Below are positions 1-10,660 of a stretch of DNA of 64,000 bases, in pieces. A model generated the notes under the pieces. That model had not been told where the DNA came from. It saw only the letters and a program-made list of their open reading frames with translations, and made no database searches. The position numbers and the translations under genes were made by a program. This stretch comes from Chlorocebus sabaeus (Eukaryota; Chordata; Mammalia; Primates; Cercopithecidae): the NCBI RefSeq assembly GCF_047675955.1, contig NC_132911.1:74557133-74621132 (forward strand), in the 5' to 3' direction. Numbering within the stretch: the stretch's first letter is position 1; each line of letters begins with the position of its first letter.

Positions 1-287
1 GTGAAAAAGTAAACACTGGAAATAAGTGCATGAAGATTGCTCGTGCTTTCCATCTATGACTTCAAAGCCCTTCATAAAACACAGTTTTTAAAAACGCCTT
101 TTTGCCAAAACTAATAGCCATTCAAGGACTTGTTATATTCATAACTAAGATGCATTTATTAGCAACCTTTGACATGAAGCCTAGGAGATAATGCACAAAA
201 TGATAAAAAAGATAGGATATGTTTCTTTCCATTTATTAATTCAGTGAAAATTTGTTCAGTTTCTACTCTAGTTCAAGTACTGGAGAC

Positions 288-625
288 TAGGCATGGTGGC
301 TCATGCCTGTAATCCTAACACCTTTGGAGGCTGAGGTGGGAGGATCACTTGAGTCCAGGAATTTGAGGCCAGCCTGGGCAACATGGCAAGGCCCCAGTCT
401 CTACAAAAAACTTTCTTCAAATTAGCCTGTGTGTGTGTTTGTTTGTTTGTTTGTTTGTTTGTTTTTTAATTAGCTAATGATCATCTGTGGCCCCAGCTAC
501 TTGGAAGGCTGAGGTGTGAGGATGGCTTGAACCCAGGAGGTTGAGGCTTCATTGAGCTATGTTCACACCACTGCTCTCCAGCCCGGGTGACAGAGCAAGA
601 CTCTGTCTCAAACAAATAAACAAAA
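288..625 (+). mobile_element. AluJ-type SINE split by a TG/TTTG tract
   Basis: Both Alu arms are recognisable: the left arm begins at the GGCATGGTGGCTCATGCC region and the right arm ends in a CTGTCTCAAACAAATAAAC tail. It is flanked by a near-perfect target duplication, AGTACTGGAGAC at 276-287 and AGTACTAGAGAC at 626-637. At 428-467 the second-arm start is interrupted by (TG)n(TTTG)n, bracketed by repeated AATTAGC. Divergence suggests an old J-type copy. Confidence 0.9.
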
Positions 626-637
626 AGTACTAGAGAC

Positions 638-1256
638 CCCGTACTGAACAAACTCCTCTAACTGAATGAAATTTACAGCAGATGTGGCACATACTAGGCA
701 CTCAATAAATATCTGTGGAGTGAGTGATTATGGCTAAGAAAACCATTAAAATATGATAAATATTTTTGTTTTGTAAAATTCAGTGAAATCAATGAACAAA
801 AGGGTTGCAGAATATAAATTAGGCGGGGGAATTTTATAGCAACCATAGTTAAAATACTTTCTATTCCTATTGAAGTAATTGTGGGTGGGAATATTGGGTG
901 ACCATGACCAGAAAGGCAACACCTCTACAAACCACGTGGCTGTTACTTTGCTGGGCATGGGTTAGGAGACAAGTGCCATCCCACCACTACCTCTATACCT
1001 TTTTGCTGATTTTCACTTTGAGACCTAAGTGTATTTTATGTATAAGTAGTTTAGATCTATCATCTTCACTTCAAGAATTCTGCACCCACTTATGGTAGCA
1101 TTATAACAGAAGACAGAATTTTACCAAATATCGCAGAGGCTTTAGTCCATAATCATTAGTTGCATTTTAAATCCAATCTTCATAGATATTCATAATGTAT
1201 TTCTTCTTTATGATATTACTATGATTGCAATCTTCCCAAAAAGCCAAACATTTTTG
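638..1256. other. Mostly unique sequence with an L2-like 3' scrap
   Basis: No gene is seen. At about 670-730 a short stretch (GGCACTCAATAAATAT and following) resembles the LINE2 3' end in plus orientation. The remainder is AT-rich unique sequence without recognisable features. Confidence 0.5.
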
Positions 1257-1641
1257 TATTAGTTAGAGTTCTCTAGAGAAACAGAAATTAGATATTTGTA
1301 TCTAATAAAGAGGTTAATTATAAGGATTTGGTTCATGCAGTTGTGGAGACTTGAAAGTCCAAGCTTTGCAGAGAAGGCCAGTAGGCTGGAAACTGAAGCA
1401 AGAGTTGATGTTGCAGTCTTCAGTCTGAAGGAAGTCTGGAAACAGAATTCTCTCCTTCTTGGGGGACCTCAGTTTTTTTCTCTTAATACCTTCAGCTGAT
1501 TTAAAGGTTCAATGAGCACTACTGATTTAAATGTTAATCACATCTTAAAAATACCTTCAGAGCAACATCTAGACTAGTGTTTGGCCAAACAACTGGGCAC
1601 CACAGCCTAGACAAATTGACACATAAAATAAATCACCACAG
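1257..1641 (-). mobile_element. ERVL LTR, MLT2-type
   Basis: The plus strand starts TGTATTAGTTAGAGTTCTCT and ends AAATCACCACA, the reverse complement of an MLT2-like ERVL LTR, so the LTR reads on the minus strand. It is diverged, with several internal deletions. It lies on the correct side, and in the same orientation, to be the 3' LTR of the ERVL remnant at 2860-4015, with later insertions in between. The subfamily is not certain. Confidence 0.7.
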
Positions 1642-1855
1642 ACTATTATTTCTCAAGTTGGATCCATGCAATCTTCTTAAGCCATACTTAATCTCCAAGT
1701 GAAGACAACAAAAAAGTCATACTTCTGCCTAACATGATACAACTATCTTGTGTGTAACCAAAAATACACTAACCCTTTCCACAGAGGAGAAAGCAAAGTC
1801 CTTGAGTAATGTTCACTCTTCTTGGTATCTTGTAACTTAAATTTTACTATGATAT

Positions 1856-2189
1856 TGCCTTAGTACATTTAATGCTGCTATATCAGAATACTAGAGACTG
1901 GGTAATTTATAACGAACAGAAATGTATTGACTCATGATTCTGGAGGTTGGGAAGTCCAAGACAGAGAGGCCAAATCTGGCAAGGGCTTTCATACTTTATC
2001 ATCCCATGGCAGAAGGGAAAAGAGAGAGTGAGAGAGTGAGAACAAAGGCTATCAAACTTGCCCTTTATAATGAACCACTCTTGTGGTAATAGCCTAATCA
2101 CTTCTCATTAGGCTCATCTCCCAACACTATTGACTTGGGGATTAAGTTTCTAACACATGCTTTTTGGGGGACACATTTAAACCACAGCA
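1856..2189 (-). mobile_element. MaLR LTR, MLT1-type
   Basis: Reading the minus strand gives the typical MLT1 order: a TGTCCCCCAAAA-like start, TTGGGAGATGAG, a purine-rich GAGAGAG tract, CTCCAGAATCA and a TAAATTACCCAGT end. It is a solitary, diverged LTR between the MLT2 LTR and the ERVL internal remnant, so it probably inserted into the older provirus. Confidence 0.75.
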
Positions 2190-2389
2190 GATGTTAAGTT
2201 GATAATACTTAAATCCTTGATGTAAAATCAATATGTCTTATGTTATATGTTAAGGGGATATGGGAGGAAAGAAAACAAGATATTTGCCCTATACACATAC
2301 ACGCATTCAAATGAAATAAGGAAACAATTACCATCCTCATTTCTATAAATAGTCATGTGGTTGTAGCTAGTACTTAAAACTACCTTCTT

Positions 2390-2534
2390 GGTGCTGGGCA
2401 TGGTGGTTAACGCTTATAATCCCAGCACTCTGGAAGGCTGAAACAGGAGGATCTCTTGAGGCCAGGAGCTTGAGACCAGCTTGAACAACATAGTGAGACC
2501 TTGTCTCTATTTGGGGGAAAAAAAAAAAAAAAAA
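2390..2534 (+). mobile_element. Free left Alu monomer or AluJ left arm
   Basis: A single Alu left arm ends in a 17-A run that abuts the next Alu directly. The target duplication AAAACTACCTTCTT (2376-2389 and 2846-2859) brackets this monomer together with the following Alu. Either the second Alu inserted into this A-tail or the pair arrived as one unit. Confidence 0.85.
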
Positions 2535-2845
2535 GGCCAGGCATGATGGCTCATGCCTGTAATCCCAGCACTTTGAGAAGCCAAGGTGGGTGGATCACCT
2601 GAGGTCAGGAATTTGAGACCAGCCTGGCCAACATGGTGAAACCCCATCTCTACTAAAAATACAAAAATTAGCCAGGCGTGGTGGTGGGCACCTGTAATCC
2701 CAGCTATTCAGGAGGCTGAGGCAGGAGAATTGCTTTAACCCTGGAAGCAGAGGTTGCAGTGAGTCAAGATCGCGCCATTGCACTCTAGCCTGGGCAACAA
2801 GAGTGAGACTCTGTCTCAAACAAAACAAAACAAAAACAAACAAAC
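2535..2845 (+). mobile_element. AluS-type SINE
   Basis: Full-length dimeric Alu beginning GGCCAGGCATGATGGC with an A-rich (CAAAA)n tail. It shares an outer 14-bp target duplication with the monomer immediately upstream. Confidence 0.92.
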
Positions 2846-2859
2846 AAAACTACCTTCTT

Positions 2860-4015
2860 TCATTATCCATTCTGTATTCCCCTTGCCCTCAACAAGCATG
2901 TTACTCAGCTGGTCATGGTTTTTTACCAGGTCAGGAGACTCAAAACTTCATTTATGAAAGATCTAAGTAAGCCATTAGTAGTTATGCCTGAATTGGATTG
3001 TAGTTTTTTCATTGACTTTACTCTAGGGTATGGAGGACTAAGAGATGTCCTAATAGATCTCCTGCATTTCAGCCTTTTTTATATCTCCATTGCGTAGTTG
3101 CAGACTAGTTTCCCTTGGCAATCAGAATCAATCATCCCAGCAGTACATTAACTCCCTTCTTTGTCTGCTAATTCAGAGGCACAAGAAAGCCAAAGTGGCC
3201 AGGTAGCAATCTTAACTTCCAGTTCATGGAGCCATTGTTGTGTTTGTTAGTGGAAGAATTCCTCCCTTTGGAACTAAGACCCCTAGATTAGCAGAATATA
3301 AAATCTCAGGAATAGGAAGCAAAAATTTTGCTAGTGAATCAGTAGCATAGTAGTGATACTCCCTCCCATTTCTATTTCTTAATTCTCAGACCTGTGAATC
3401 CTGGGTATGGGAGAAAACAGCACCATTTATTGACACTGATTTAGGACCCACACAGCCACCTGGAGAACCCTGTCCCAGTCCTACAAGGTATTGTCACTTA
3501 GCTGACACTATAACTGAGTCTTCAAAAGGCCATTCCACTGTACTATCAAGCCAGAGATGTTTCAGGATGGTGGGGAACATGGTAAGACAAGTGAATTTCA
3601 TGACCCTGGGCCTACTGCACTTCGTTTACCATAAAATGAGTTTCGTGATCAGAAGCAATGCTGTGTGGAATGCCATGATGGTAAATAGGAGGTCCCGTTC
3701 TGTGGATGCCAGTCAACCTCCTTCCAGAGACTCCTGTCATCATTCAGCGAACTCATAAACAAGGTGACTATGATGGCAATATGGACTTCCAATCAGTGGA
3801 TGCCACTGCTAATTTCCCAATCTGCCAGCAGCAGAGACCACACGGAGTCCCCCATATGGCACCATTCCCTAATCAGCTAGCTACCTAGTGGTAGATCAAT
3901 TACATTGGACTGCTTCTAACATGAAAGCAGCAGCATTTACTCTGGTTATAGATATGCCTTCCCTGCACAAAATGCTTCTGTGAAAACTACTATTATAGAC
4001 CACTTTGCTCAGAAG
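2860..4015 (-). mobile_element. ERVL internal remnant (pol region)
   Basis: The plus-strand text from about 2860 matches, by recall, the reverse complement of the conserved mammalian ERVL internal sequence. The segment at about 3520-3690 corresponds to the integrase core region read on the minus strand. All frames are broken by stops and indels, and the part after about 3700 looks rearranged. This is a dead endogenous retrovirus fragment; the upstream end of the provirus was not found. Confidence 0.65.
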
Positions 4016-5239
4016 TACCATCTTTTTGCAATATTTTTCAAAAGAATATACATAGCACTGAAATAGTAGTTAAAACAGTCTAACTCACTTTCTTTTGTGA
4101 CCAGAAATCTAGTACTTTATTTGCAATATATTCATTTTAATAAACTTGCTCTAAAATGCAAAAAAAATCATATTTATAAATGACAATTGGTTAGAAACAT
4201 AATACCAGCAATGTGATATATCTGTAGTAATAAACTGAGTGCTCTATTCAGTATGCTTTCCATCAGTGTATATAATGGGTTGTCAGTGCCAAGCTGAGAA
4301 GATTTGGATCCCCACGGGCATAATTTCAAGATTTTTAATAGCATAGTGGAATTTTGTAGGATTTTATAAAAAAAAAAAAAAAAAAACAAAGCTAGATATC
4401 CAGATTCTTTATTGAACAAACCCTCCCAGTGTATTTGGCTCGGTTTCACTGTTGGCTTTTTCTTGATTTTTGGTAGGTTTTTCATACGTTAAATTTTAAG
4501 TAGGGACATTGTTGCAATTCTTTAAGGAGTTTTTATCTTTGGTCTGCTCACTCCTAAAATGATGTTTTTTAAATGAACCAAAAGGATATATTTTATATAG
4601 CATGTTTTAAATAAATAGTCAGTGAAAATGTGTGTAATAGTATCTATTTTTAAGTACTATGATACTATGCGTAATCTGTTTTCTTTAAAATTTGTAATTC
4701 TTTCCTTCCCTTTAAATATATCATTAACTTGTGATAATCTTAACTACATTTTAACTCTCTTCTGGAGTGATTATACTTTCTTTACGATGGGCTTTTTTAC
4801 TTTTTTTGCTCTTTTTCTTGTCCCTACTTATTGTTTCTTTTCTATTCTTGGTCTGTCTTAATGTCCCTTTCTCATATACTTTTATTGCTTACTTGCTTTT
4901 CATCTAACTCTGTAACTCTCTTTTCCTATAATCCTAAATGATTTGTGTCATCTACCAAACTGAGTTTTTACTATTTTTTTCACCAACTGTTAATCAGTTT
5001 TTGTCATTTTAAGGCACCCTCAAATGTGACTTCAATTTCAAATAAACTTCCCATTTGCTACTGATATAACTATAATGTTTGTATACATCTCACTTTCCCA
5101 TGACTTCCAATTAACCACGAATGACTACAGTTTTTAAACTTGATTTAGGTATAATGCTATAGAAATACACTTTGTTAATATGCTTGAAATTAAATTTAAA
5201 CATATTCCTTATTTTGGGAAAGCCTGTGCACATGCCTCT
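4016..5239. other. AT-rich unique sequence
   Basis: No gene or recent repeat is recognised. It contains an 18-A tract near 4370-4387 and an AATAAA followed by a short A-run at about 4138-4167, which could be the decayed tail of an unidentified retrocopy but is not supported further. Confidence 0.4.
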
Positions 5240-5400
5240 GGCAAGCATATATGTCACTTTATTATATTTTCTGGAGTATTTTTTCTCCTGCTATTAGACT
5301 GTAATCCCCTTAAAAGCAGGAACCATATTTAAATCTCTAGTGTCTGACACAGGGCAGCTTTTTAATGAATGGATAGTAAATAAATACATGAATGGATGAG
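5240..5400 (+). repeat. LINE2 3' end
   Basis: It has the typical L2 tail order: AGACTGTAATCCCC, AGCAGGAACCATATTT, TGTCTGACACAGGGCAG and a (TGAATGGA)-like end. Confidence 0.6.
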
Positions 5401-5584
5401 AACAAAGTTAGTTGTGTAATTTCCATGGTCTTGTCCAAAAAATACTTCCTCTGCCAGCTCAAAATGATACCAAATGAAGTTTCTTTCACAAAGGCCAAGT
5501 CTTTTACTTTCCCAACTGGACTTATTTTACAACAAAAATATCGTTAGAAAAACACATTTATTTAAACCTATTCATCCAAGGCAA

Positions 5585-5712
5585 AAGTTCTTAATCTTGG
5601 CTGAAATTGGCTGAAAGTGAGAATCATGTCCCCATCCCAGTAAAAATAAATTAGGAATACCAGTCTCCCAAACCCAGGTGAGTCTGATGTGAAGGAAAAG
5701 CTGAGAACTACT
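5585..5712. repeat. hAT-Charlie-type MITE remnant
   Basis: It begins AGTTCTTAATCTTGGCTG and ends AAAAGCTGAGAACTAC, the decayed inverted ends seen in MER5/MER20-class non-autonomous elements. The family name is not certain. Confidence 0.45.
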
Positions 5713-5886
5713 ATGCTAACTAAGAAAGAAGCAACTGACGGCATGTTCTAAGGAGCATGAAAATAAAGTGAGGTCTCTAATGACTGTGGCAGAGAAGTTC
5801 TTTGCTGAGGGAAGGTAGGTGGGGAGTTTGAAGAGTCCAGTTCTCCCTTCAGGAGGCTGGGGGTGTCTGGAGACAGAAGTGTTTTT

Positions 5887-6193
5887 CTGGTTGTTGTTTT
5901 TGTTTTTTGTTTTTGAGACCAAGTCTCACTCTGTCACCAGGCTGGAGTGCAGTGATGCGATCTCTGCTCTCTGCAACCTCCACCTCCTGGTTTCAAGCGA
6001 TTCTCATGCCTCAGCCTCCTGGGTAGCTAGGACTACAAGCCTGCACTAACACGCCCAGCTAATTTTTGTATTTTTAGTAGAGACGGGGTTTCACCATGTT
6101 GGCCAGGATAGTCTCGATCTCTTGACCTCATGATCCGCCTGCTTTGGCCTCCCAAAGTGCTGGGATTACAGGTGTGAGCCACCGCGCCTGGCC
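5887..6193 (-). mobile_element. AluS-type SINE
   Basis: Full-length reverse-oriented Alu with its T-rich tail on the left. It is flanked by AGAAGTGTTTTT at 5875-5886 and ACAAGTGTTTTT at 6194-6205. Confidence 0.92.
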
Positions 6194-6520
6194 ACAAGTG
6201 TTTTTTAAGGTATCTGTTATCTTTAAAAACTTAAGGAGAAGGATTGTAAGTACTGTCTAAAGAGGTAAACTCTGAAGAGGAAAAAAATTTAATTTTAAAT
6301 TTTAAAATGAGATCAGAGAATCTAACAAGTGCTAATAAAAGGGCTCTTTGAATTTTAGGGGCTTTTACAAAAAATACTGTGCAGGCAGGCAAACATAGCA
6401 AGTGTATTAGGTATACAGACTAATACACTAAGAGGAAAACCTAAAGAAGAATCAAAGTTGACATGACAGAACTTGAGGGAGGAAAAAATAATTAGTATTA
6501 GAATACTAATTCTTTAAAAC
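6194..6520. other. Unique sequence between Alus
   Basis: AT-rich with no recognisable gene or repeat. The direct repeat GTATTAG/ACTAATAC near 6403-6430 is too short to interpret. Confidence 0.4.
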
Positions 6521-6823
6521 CTTGACACGGTGGCTCACGCCTGTAATCCCAGCACTTTGGGAGGCCAGGGTAGGAGAATCTCTTGAACCCAAGAGTTCAA
6601 GACTAGCCTGGGAAACATAACGAGGCCCCCATCTCTACCAGAAAAAAAACCCACAAAACAATTAGCCAGGTGTGGTAGCATGCACCTCTAGTCCTAGATA
6701 CTCAAGGTGCTGAGGCAGGAGGATCACTTGAACCTAGGATTTCAAGACAGCAGAGAGCTATGATCGCACCACTGCACTCAAGCCTGGGTGACAGAGTGAG
6801 ATCCTGTCTCAAACAACAAAAAA
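6521..6823 (+). mobile_element. AluJ-type SINE
   Basis: Full-length but diverged dimeric Alu with tail CTCAAACAACAAAAAAG. J-type signatures are inferred from its many substitutions. Confidence 0.88.
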
Positions 6824-7070
6824 GTATTTTTTAAATTGGTGTCTATAGGATAATAATTCAACAACATAAAAACTATATGTGTCTGTGGATGAGGACTAGA
6901 AAAGAAGACAGACATTAAATGATTGGCACGTTTAGGTGTATTAAACTTGAAGCTTGAAGTTCTAGTTCCTACTTTGTTATTAAGATGCATATGTGTGGTG
7001 AAGTTTGGGCTTCCGGTAAAAAAAAAAAAAGTAAATATAGTAAAAATATAGTTTAAAAAGTAAAAATATA

Positions 7071-7364
7071 GGCCAGGCGCAGTGGCTCCCAGCACTTTGG
7101 GAGGCTGAGAAGGGTGGATCACCTGAGGTCAGGAGTTTGAGACTAGCATGGCCAACATGGTGAAACCCTGTCTCTACTAAAAATGCAAGAATTAGCCAGG
7201 TATGGTGGAGAGTGCCTGTAATCACAGCTACTTAGGAGGCTGAGGCAGGAGAATTGCTTGAACCAGGAAGGTGAAGGTTGCAGTGAGCCGAGATCGTGCC
7301 ATTGCACTCCAGGCTGGGCGACAGAGCAAGACTCCGTCTCAAAAAAAAAAAAAAAAAAAAAAAA
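7071..7364 (+). mobile_element. AluS-type SINE with a short 5' deletion
   Basis: It begins GGCCAGGCGCAGTGGCTCCC and lacks the usual box-B stretch between GGCTC and CCAGCAC (about 12 bp), so the internal Pol III promoter is damaged. It ends in a 24-A run. Target duplication AAAAAGTAAAAATATA is at 7055-7070, repeated from about 7360. Confidence 0.9.
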
Positions 7365-7658
7365 GTAAAAATATAAACAAACCACCAAAAAAAAGAAAGA
7401 AAGAAAAGATGCTGTATGTCGTTAGGGATGCCTCTTCATTTCTCTGGGGCCCCAATTTCTTTTCTGCAAAGTTAGGGAGTTGAAAGCTTTCGCTAAACTA
7501 GTGCTTCTTGCAAGGTTCCTCTAAGACAGTAAAGTGTAGCCCATGGCTCAGAGCCAGGGCAACCTGAAGCACCCACTGCAAATGCAAATTTTCTTGAAGT
7601 CTCGTGTTTTGCCTTAAAGATGCATATCCTGATATGTGAATTATTTCTCAAAATGCTG
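7365..7658. other. Unique sequence between Alus
   Basis: It includes a purine-rich AAAGAAAGAAAG run near 7388-7408. Nothing gene-like is seen. Confidence 0.4.
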
Positions 7659-7952
7659 GGGTTTTTTGTTGTTGTTTTTGTGATGGGGTCTCACTCTGTT
7701 GCCCAGGTTGGAGTGCAGTGGTGCAATCTCAGCTCACTGCAACCTCCACTTCCCAGGCTCAAGCGATCCTCCCACCTCAGCCTCCCAAGTAGCTGGGACT
7801 ACAGGTGTGCACCACCACACTCAGCTAATTTTTGTATTTTTGGTAGAGATGGGGTCTTACTATGTTGCCCAGGATGATCTCAAACTCCTAGGCTCAAGCA
7901 ATCCTCCCACCTCCCAGTGTTGAGATTACAGGTGTGAGCCACTGAGCCTGGC
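7659..7952 (-). mobile_element. AluS/J SINE
   Basis: Full-length reverse-oriented Alu between CAAAATGCTG at 7649-7658 and the same sequence at 7953-7962. Confidence 0.9.
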
Positions 7953-7984
7953 CAAAATGCTGTTTTTTCAAAAAGTTCATGAGC

Positions 7985-8400
7985 TTTTTATTCCTTGCTA
8001 TTTTTTTTGTGTGTTTTTTTTTCTTTTAAATATACAGTTAATCCCATATTGTATATACAGTTTTATATTCTGCTTTTTTCACTATCATATCTTTCACATT
8101 TTATGTATGTCATTAAAATGTTGTTATCTTTTATTTTTATTTTTTCTTTTGAGATGAGGTCTTGCTATGTTTCCCAGGCTGGTCTCTAACTCCTAGGCTC
8201 AGCCTCCTGAGTGGCTGGGATTACAGGGGCCGCCACTGTACCCCACTCATTATTTTTCTTTTAAGAGCTGTATAATGTTCAGTCATACGGCTGTACTGTA
8301 ATGTGTCAACCTCCTCCTGACTGGGATGTTCATCGTACAGCTCAGTGTGTTTTCATCTCCACTATACTCTTTCCCTCCACTTGGCTCAGCGTAAAGGCTG
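7985..8400. repeat. Ancient LINE-like fragment interrupted by an Alu monomer
   Basis: The text on both sides of the Alu piece (TTATATTCTGCTTTTTTCAC before it; GAGCTGTATAATGTTCAGTC after it) resembles a widespread old mammalian repeat also seen near 39956-40260. The family name is uncertain. Confidence 0.35.
8145..8249 (-). mobile_element. Alu monomer fragment
   Basis: A short reverse-oriented piece, from GAGATGAGGTCTTGCTATG to the CACTGTACCCCACTC end. It carries a deletion between the loop region and CAGCCTCCTGAG. Confidence 0.75.
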
Positions 8401-8417
8401 AGCTTTCTTTATACTTT

Positions 8418-8749
8418 CTGTTTTTGTTGTGGTTTTTTGTTTTGTTTTGTTTTGGTTTTTTGTTTTGTTTTGTTTTGAGACGGAGTTTTGCTCTTGTTGC
8501 TCAGGCTGGAGTGCAATGGCACAATCTCGGCTCACTGCAACCTCTGCCTCCCAGGTTCAAGTGATTCTCCTGCCTCAGCCTCCCAAGTAGCTGGGGTTAC
8601 AGACATGCACCACCATGCCTGGCTAATTTTATATTTTTAGTGAAGGCAAGGTTTCACCATGTTGGTCAGGCTGGTCTGGAACTCCTGACCTCAGGTGATC
8701 TGCCCGCCTTGGCCTCCCAGAGTGCTGGGATTGAGGCACCACGCCTGGT
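8418..8749 (-). mobile_element. AluS-type SINE
   Basis: Reverse-oriented full Alu with a long (TTTTG)n tail. Target duplication CTTTCTTTATACTTT is at 8403-8417 and CTTTCTTTATATTTT at 8750-8764. Confidence 0.92.
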
Positions 8750-8954
8750 CTTTCTTTATATTTTCCAACTGAATCCTCGGAAGTGCAGGAAATCGTAAGA
8801 CAAAAATTTTTCTCTCTCAGTGCTGTAGTGTGTGAAATGGTCTTTTGGTGACGTAAATTGTAATTCGTCCTTTTTGGAGGTCTCGCCCTAACAAGGGGGA
8901 AGGAAGAAAACATGACTGAAGGTTGACTCTACACAAGGTCTTCTGGAAAGGTTG

Positions 8955-9115
8955 TCACATATCAGCACCCAGTGAGGGAGTGACTATCCCACTTCATGGA
9001 ATAATAAGCGGAGTCTAAAAGGAACAAGTAACTGGCTACAAAAGTGGGGTACCAGGGTAAAACTGGGTTCAATCCACCCCAGATCTGTGCCAGGTGGTCC
9101 CGGGCAGCACACTCT
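8955..9115 (+). repeat. MIR SINE
   Basis: A diverged MIR core: TTCATGGA, an AACAAGTAACTGGCTAC-like conserved core, GGGTTCAATCCACCCCAGA and the following CTGTGCC. Plus orientation. Confidence 0.6.
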
Positions 9116-9326
9116 GGTCCCATAGCAGCAGTAGAGCCAGCGCAGGGTCCCCGACACTCTCCACCAACCCAGTCTTCCCTCAGCTCCGATCTCGATCGCT
9201 TTTCTTGGCTGCACAGTGGCCTCTCCTGTGATTAACGTCTTATTTTTTGATGAGGATCCTTAGCATGCAGCAGATAGATTGTTTTCCAGAGGATATATAA
9301 ATGAAGGGTTATTTAATGTTTAGAGC

Positions 9327-9347
9327 AGGGAGCAGCAAACTTTCTCT
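9327..9347 (+). mobile_element. Left end of an interrupted hAT-Charlie element
   Basis: CAGGGAGCAGCAAACTTTCT matches the terminal inverted repeat of the MER58-like family. The rest of the element resumes at 9894, after the RPS18 retrocopy that split it. Confidence 0.65.
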
Positions 9348-9893
9348 TTTCCTTTTTCTTTTGATATATAAACTATGAATTAGCAGACAAGGTCACAGAC
9401 TTAGTGCTTCTTGGACACAGCCATACTATGGCCACAGTGGCCGGTGGTCTTGATGCGCTGGCTTCAGACACAAAGACCTCAGAAGTGGCGCAGCCCTCTA
9501 TGCACTGGAATCTTCTTCAGTTGCTCCAGGTCTTCACAGAGCTTGTTATCCAGATCCTTGGCCAGGACCTGGCTATAGTGTCCAGCCTTTCCATCCTTCT
9601 GTCTGTTCAAGAACCAGTTGGAGATCTTGAATGCATGGATTCTGCTTAGTGGCGGTCATATGTTCCACCTCATCCTCAGAGAGTCCTGCGCTCTTGGTGA
9701 GGTCAGTGTCTGCTTTCTCAATACCACATGAGCATATCTTCGACCCACACCCTCAATGGCAGTGATGACAAAGGCTATTTTCTGCCAGCATGGATGTTGG
9801 TGTTGAGTACTCGCAAAATATGCTGGAATTTCTTAGGGATCACAAGAGACAAGGCCGAAGCACAAGCCGCGGCGTGCAGGCCTCCTGTGGAAG
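9348..9893 (-). pseudogene. RPS18: Processed pseudogene of ribosomal protein S18
   Basis: The minus strand reads as a spliced, intronless RPS18 mRNA: a 5' UTR piece (about 9853-9893), a coding-equivalent region at 9401-9852, a short 3' UTR with AATTCATAGTTTATATA in place of the poly(A)-signal region, and an A-rich tail (T-rich on plus, 9348-9362). RPS18 encodes a 152-residue protein of the 40S subunit. The copy is dead: the start codon is TTG, there are two in-frame TGA codons (minus strand, at 9479-9481 and 9464-9466), and several 1-3 bp deletions. Target duplications AGCAAACTTTCTCT (9334-9347) and AGCAAACTTTTTCT (9894-9907) show LINE-1-type retroposition. Confidence 0.95.
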
Positions 9894-10195
9894 AGCAAAC
9901 TTTTTCTGCAAAAAGCCAGATCATGAATATTTTAGCCTTTGTGAAATACGTGATCTCCGTCCTAACTACTCAATTTTGTCCTTGTAGTGGGAAAACAGCC
10001 ACAGACAATATGAAACAATGCGTGGGCTGTGTTCCAGTAAAACGTTATTTAAGCACGCAAATGTGAATTTCATGTAATATTCATTGCTTACAAAGTGTTA
10101 TTCTTCTTTTGAGTTGTTTCCAGCCATTTGAAGATGTACAAACCATCCCTAGCTCATGGGCAGTTCAAAAGGCAGCGTGGATCATCATTTGCCAA
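9894..10195 (+). mobile_element. hAT-Charlie element, MER58-like (main part)
   Basis: It continues from AGCAAACTTTTTCTG through ATGAATATTTTAGCCTTTG, ACTACTCAATTTTGTCC and GGCTGTGTTCCAGTAAAAC to a less certain right end. Together with 9327-9347 it makes one element split by the RPS18 retrocopy. The exact family name is from recall. Confidence 0.65.
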
Positions 10196-10549
10196 GCTCC
10201 CCACCTCTCAAATGGGTGGAGTGTTCAAATGTCCAGGCTGCTGAAGTGAGCACCACTCGCTCTACTAGGACAGTTCTAAAGGGCATACATAAACAGAGAT
10301 CTCAGCCAATAAACTCCTACTTGTACGTTAACATGTGTGGAGGGTAGGTGATAAGTGATGACAGAAATGCATCTTCTAGATACCAGGCAATACCGAATAT
10401 CCTCCCAAAGCTGGAATTCAGTTAGTACTCCTGTTTCTGGAAGGCATCCTTGCACTAAGCATGAGGTCTTGTTATTTCCATCTCCATTCCAACCATCTCT
10501 CTAAGAATCACTCATTCTGGGCCCTCAGTACCTGCAGTGCTCCCCTTTA
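10196..10549. other. Unique sequence
   Basis: No gene, repeat or RNA is recognised. Confidence 0.4.
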
Positions 10550-10660
10550 TTTATTTTTTTTAATCTGCTGCATTTTAAAAAAGTTTCAATGGTTTTTGGG
10601 GTACAGGTGGTTTTCGGTTTCATGGATGAGTTCTTTAGTGGTGATTTCTCTGAATTTAGT
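10550..10660 (-). mobile_element. L1 3' UTR fragment
   Basis: GGTTTTTGGGGTACAGGTGG and GAGTTCTTTAGTGGTGATTT are the reverse complement of primate/mammalian L1 3' UTR text. Only about 110 bp remain. Confidence 0.6.

Noticed and set aside
2390..2845. Two independent Alu insertions side by side
   Set aside because: One outer target duplication encloses both, so a nested tail insertion or a composite insertion explains them better.
3567..3888. Plus-strand open frames of about 60 codons
   Set aside because: They are antisense to the decayed ERVL internal region and contain no independent coding signal.
9404..9649. Plus-strand open frame over the RPS18 region
   Set aside because: It is an antisense shadow of the minus-strand processed pseudogene.
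9348..9893. Functional ribosomal protein gene
   Set aside because: Lost start codon, two in-frame stops, frameshifting deletions, no introns, and a target duplication: a retrocopy.
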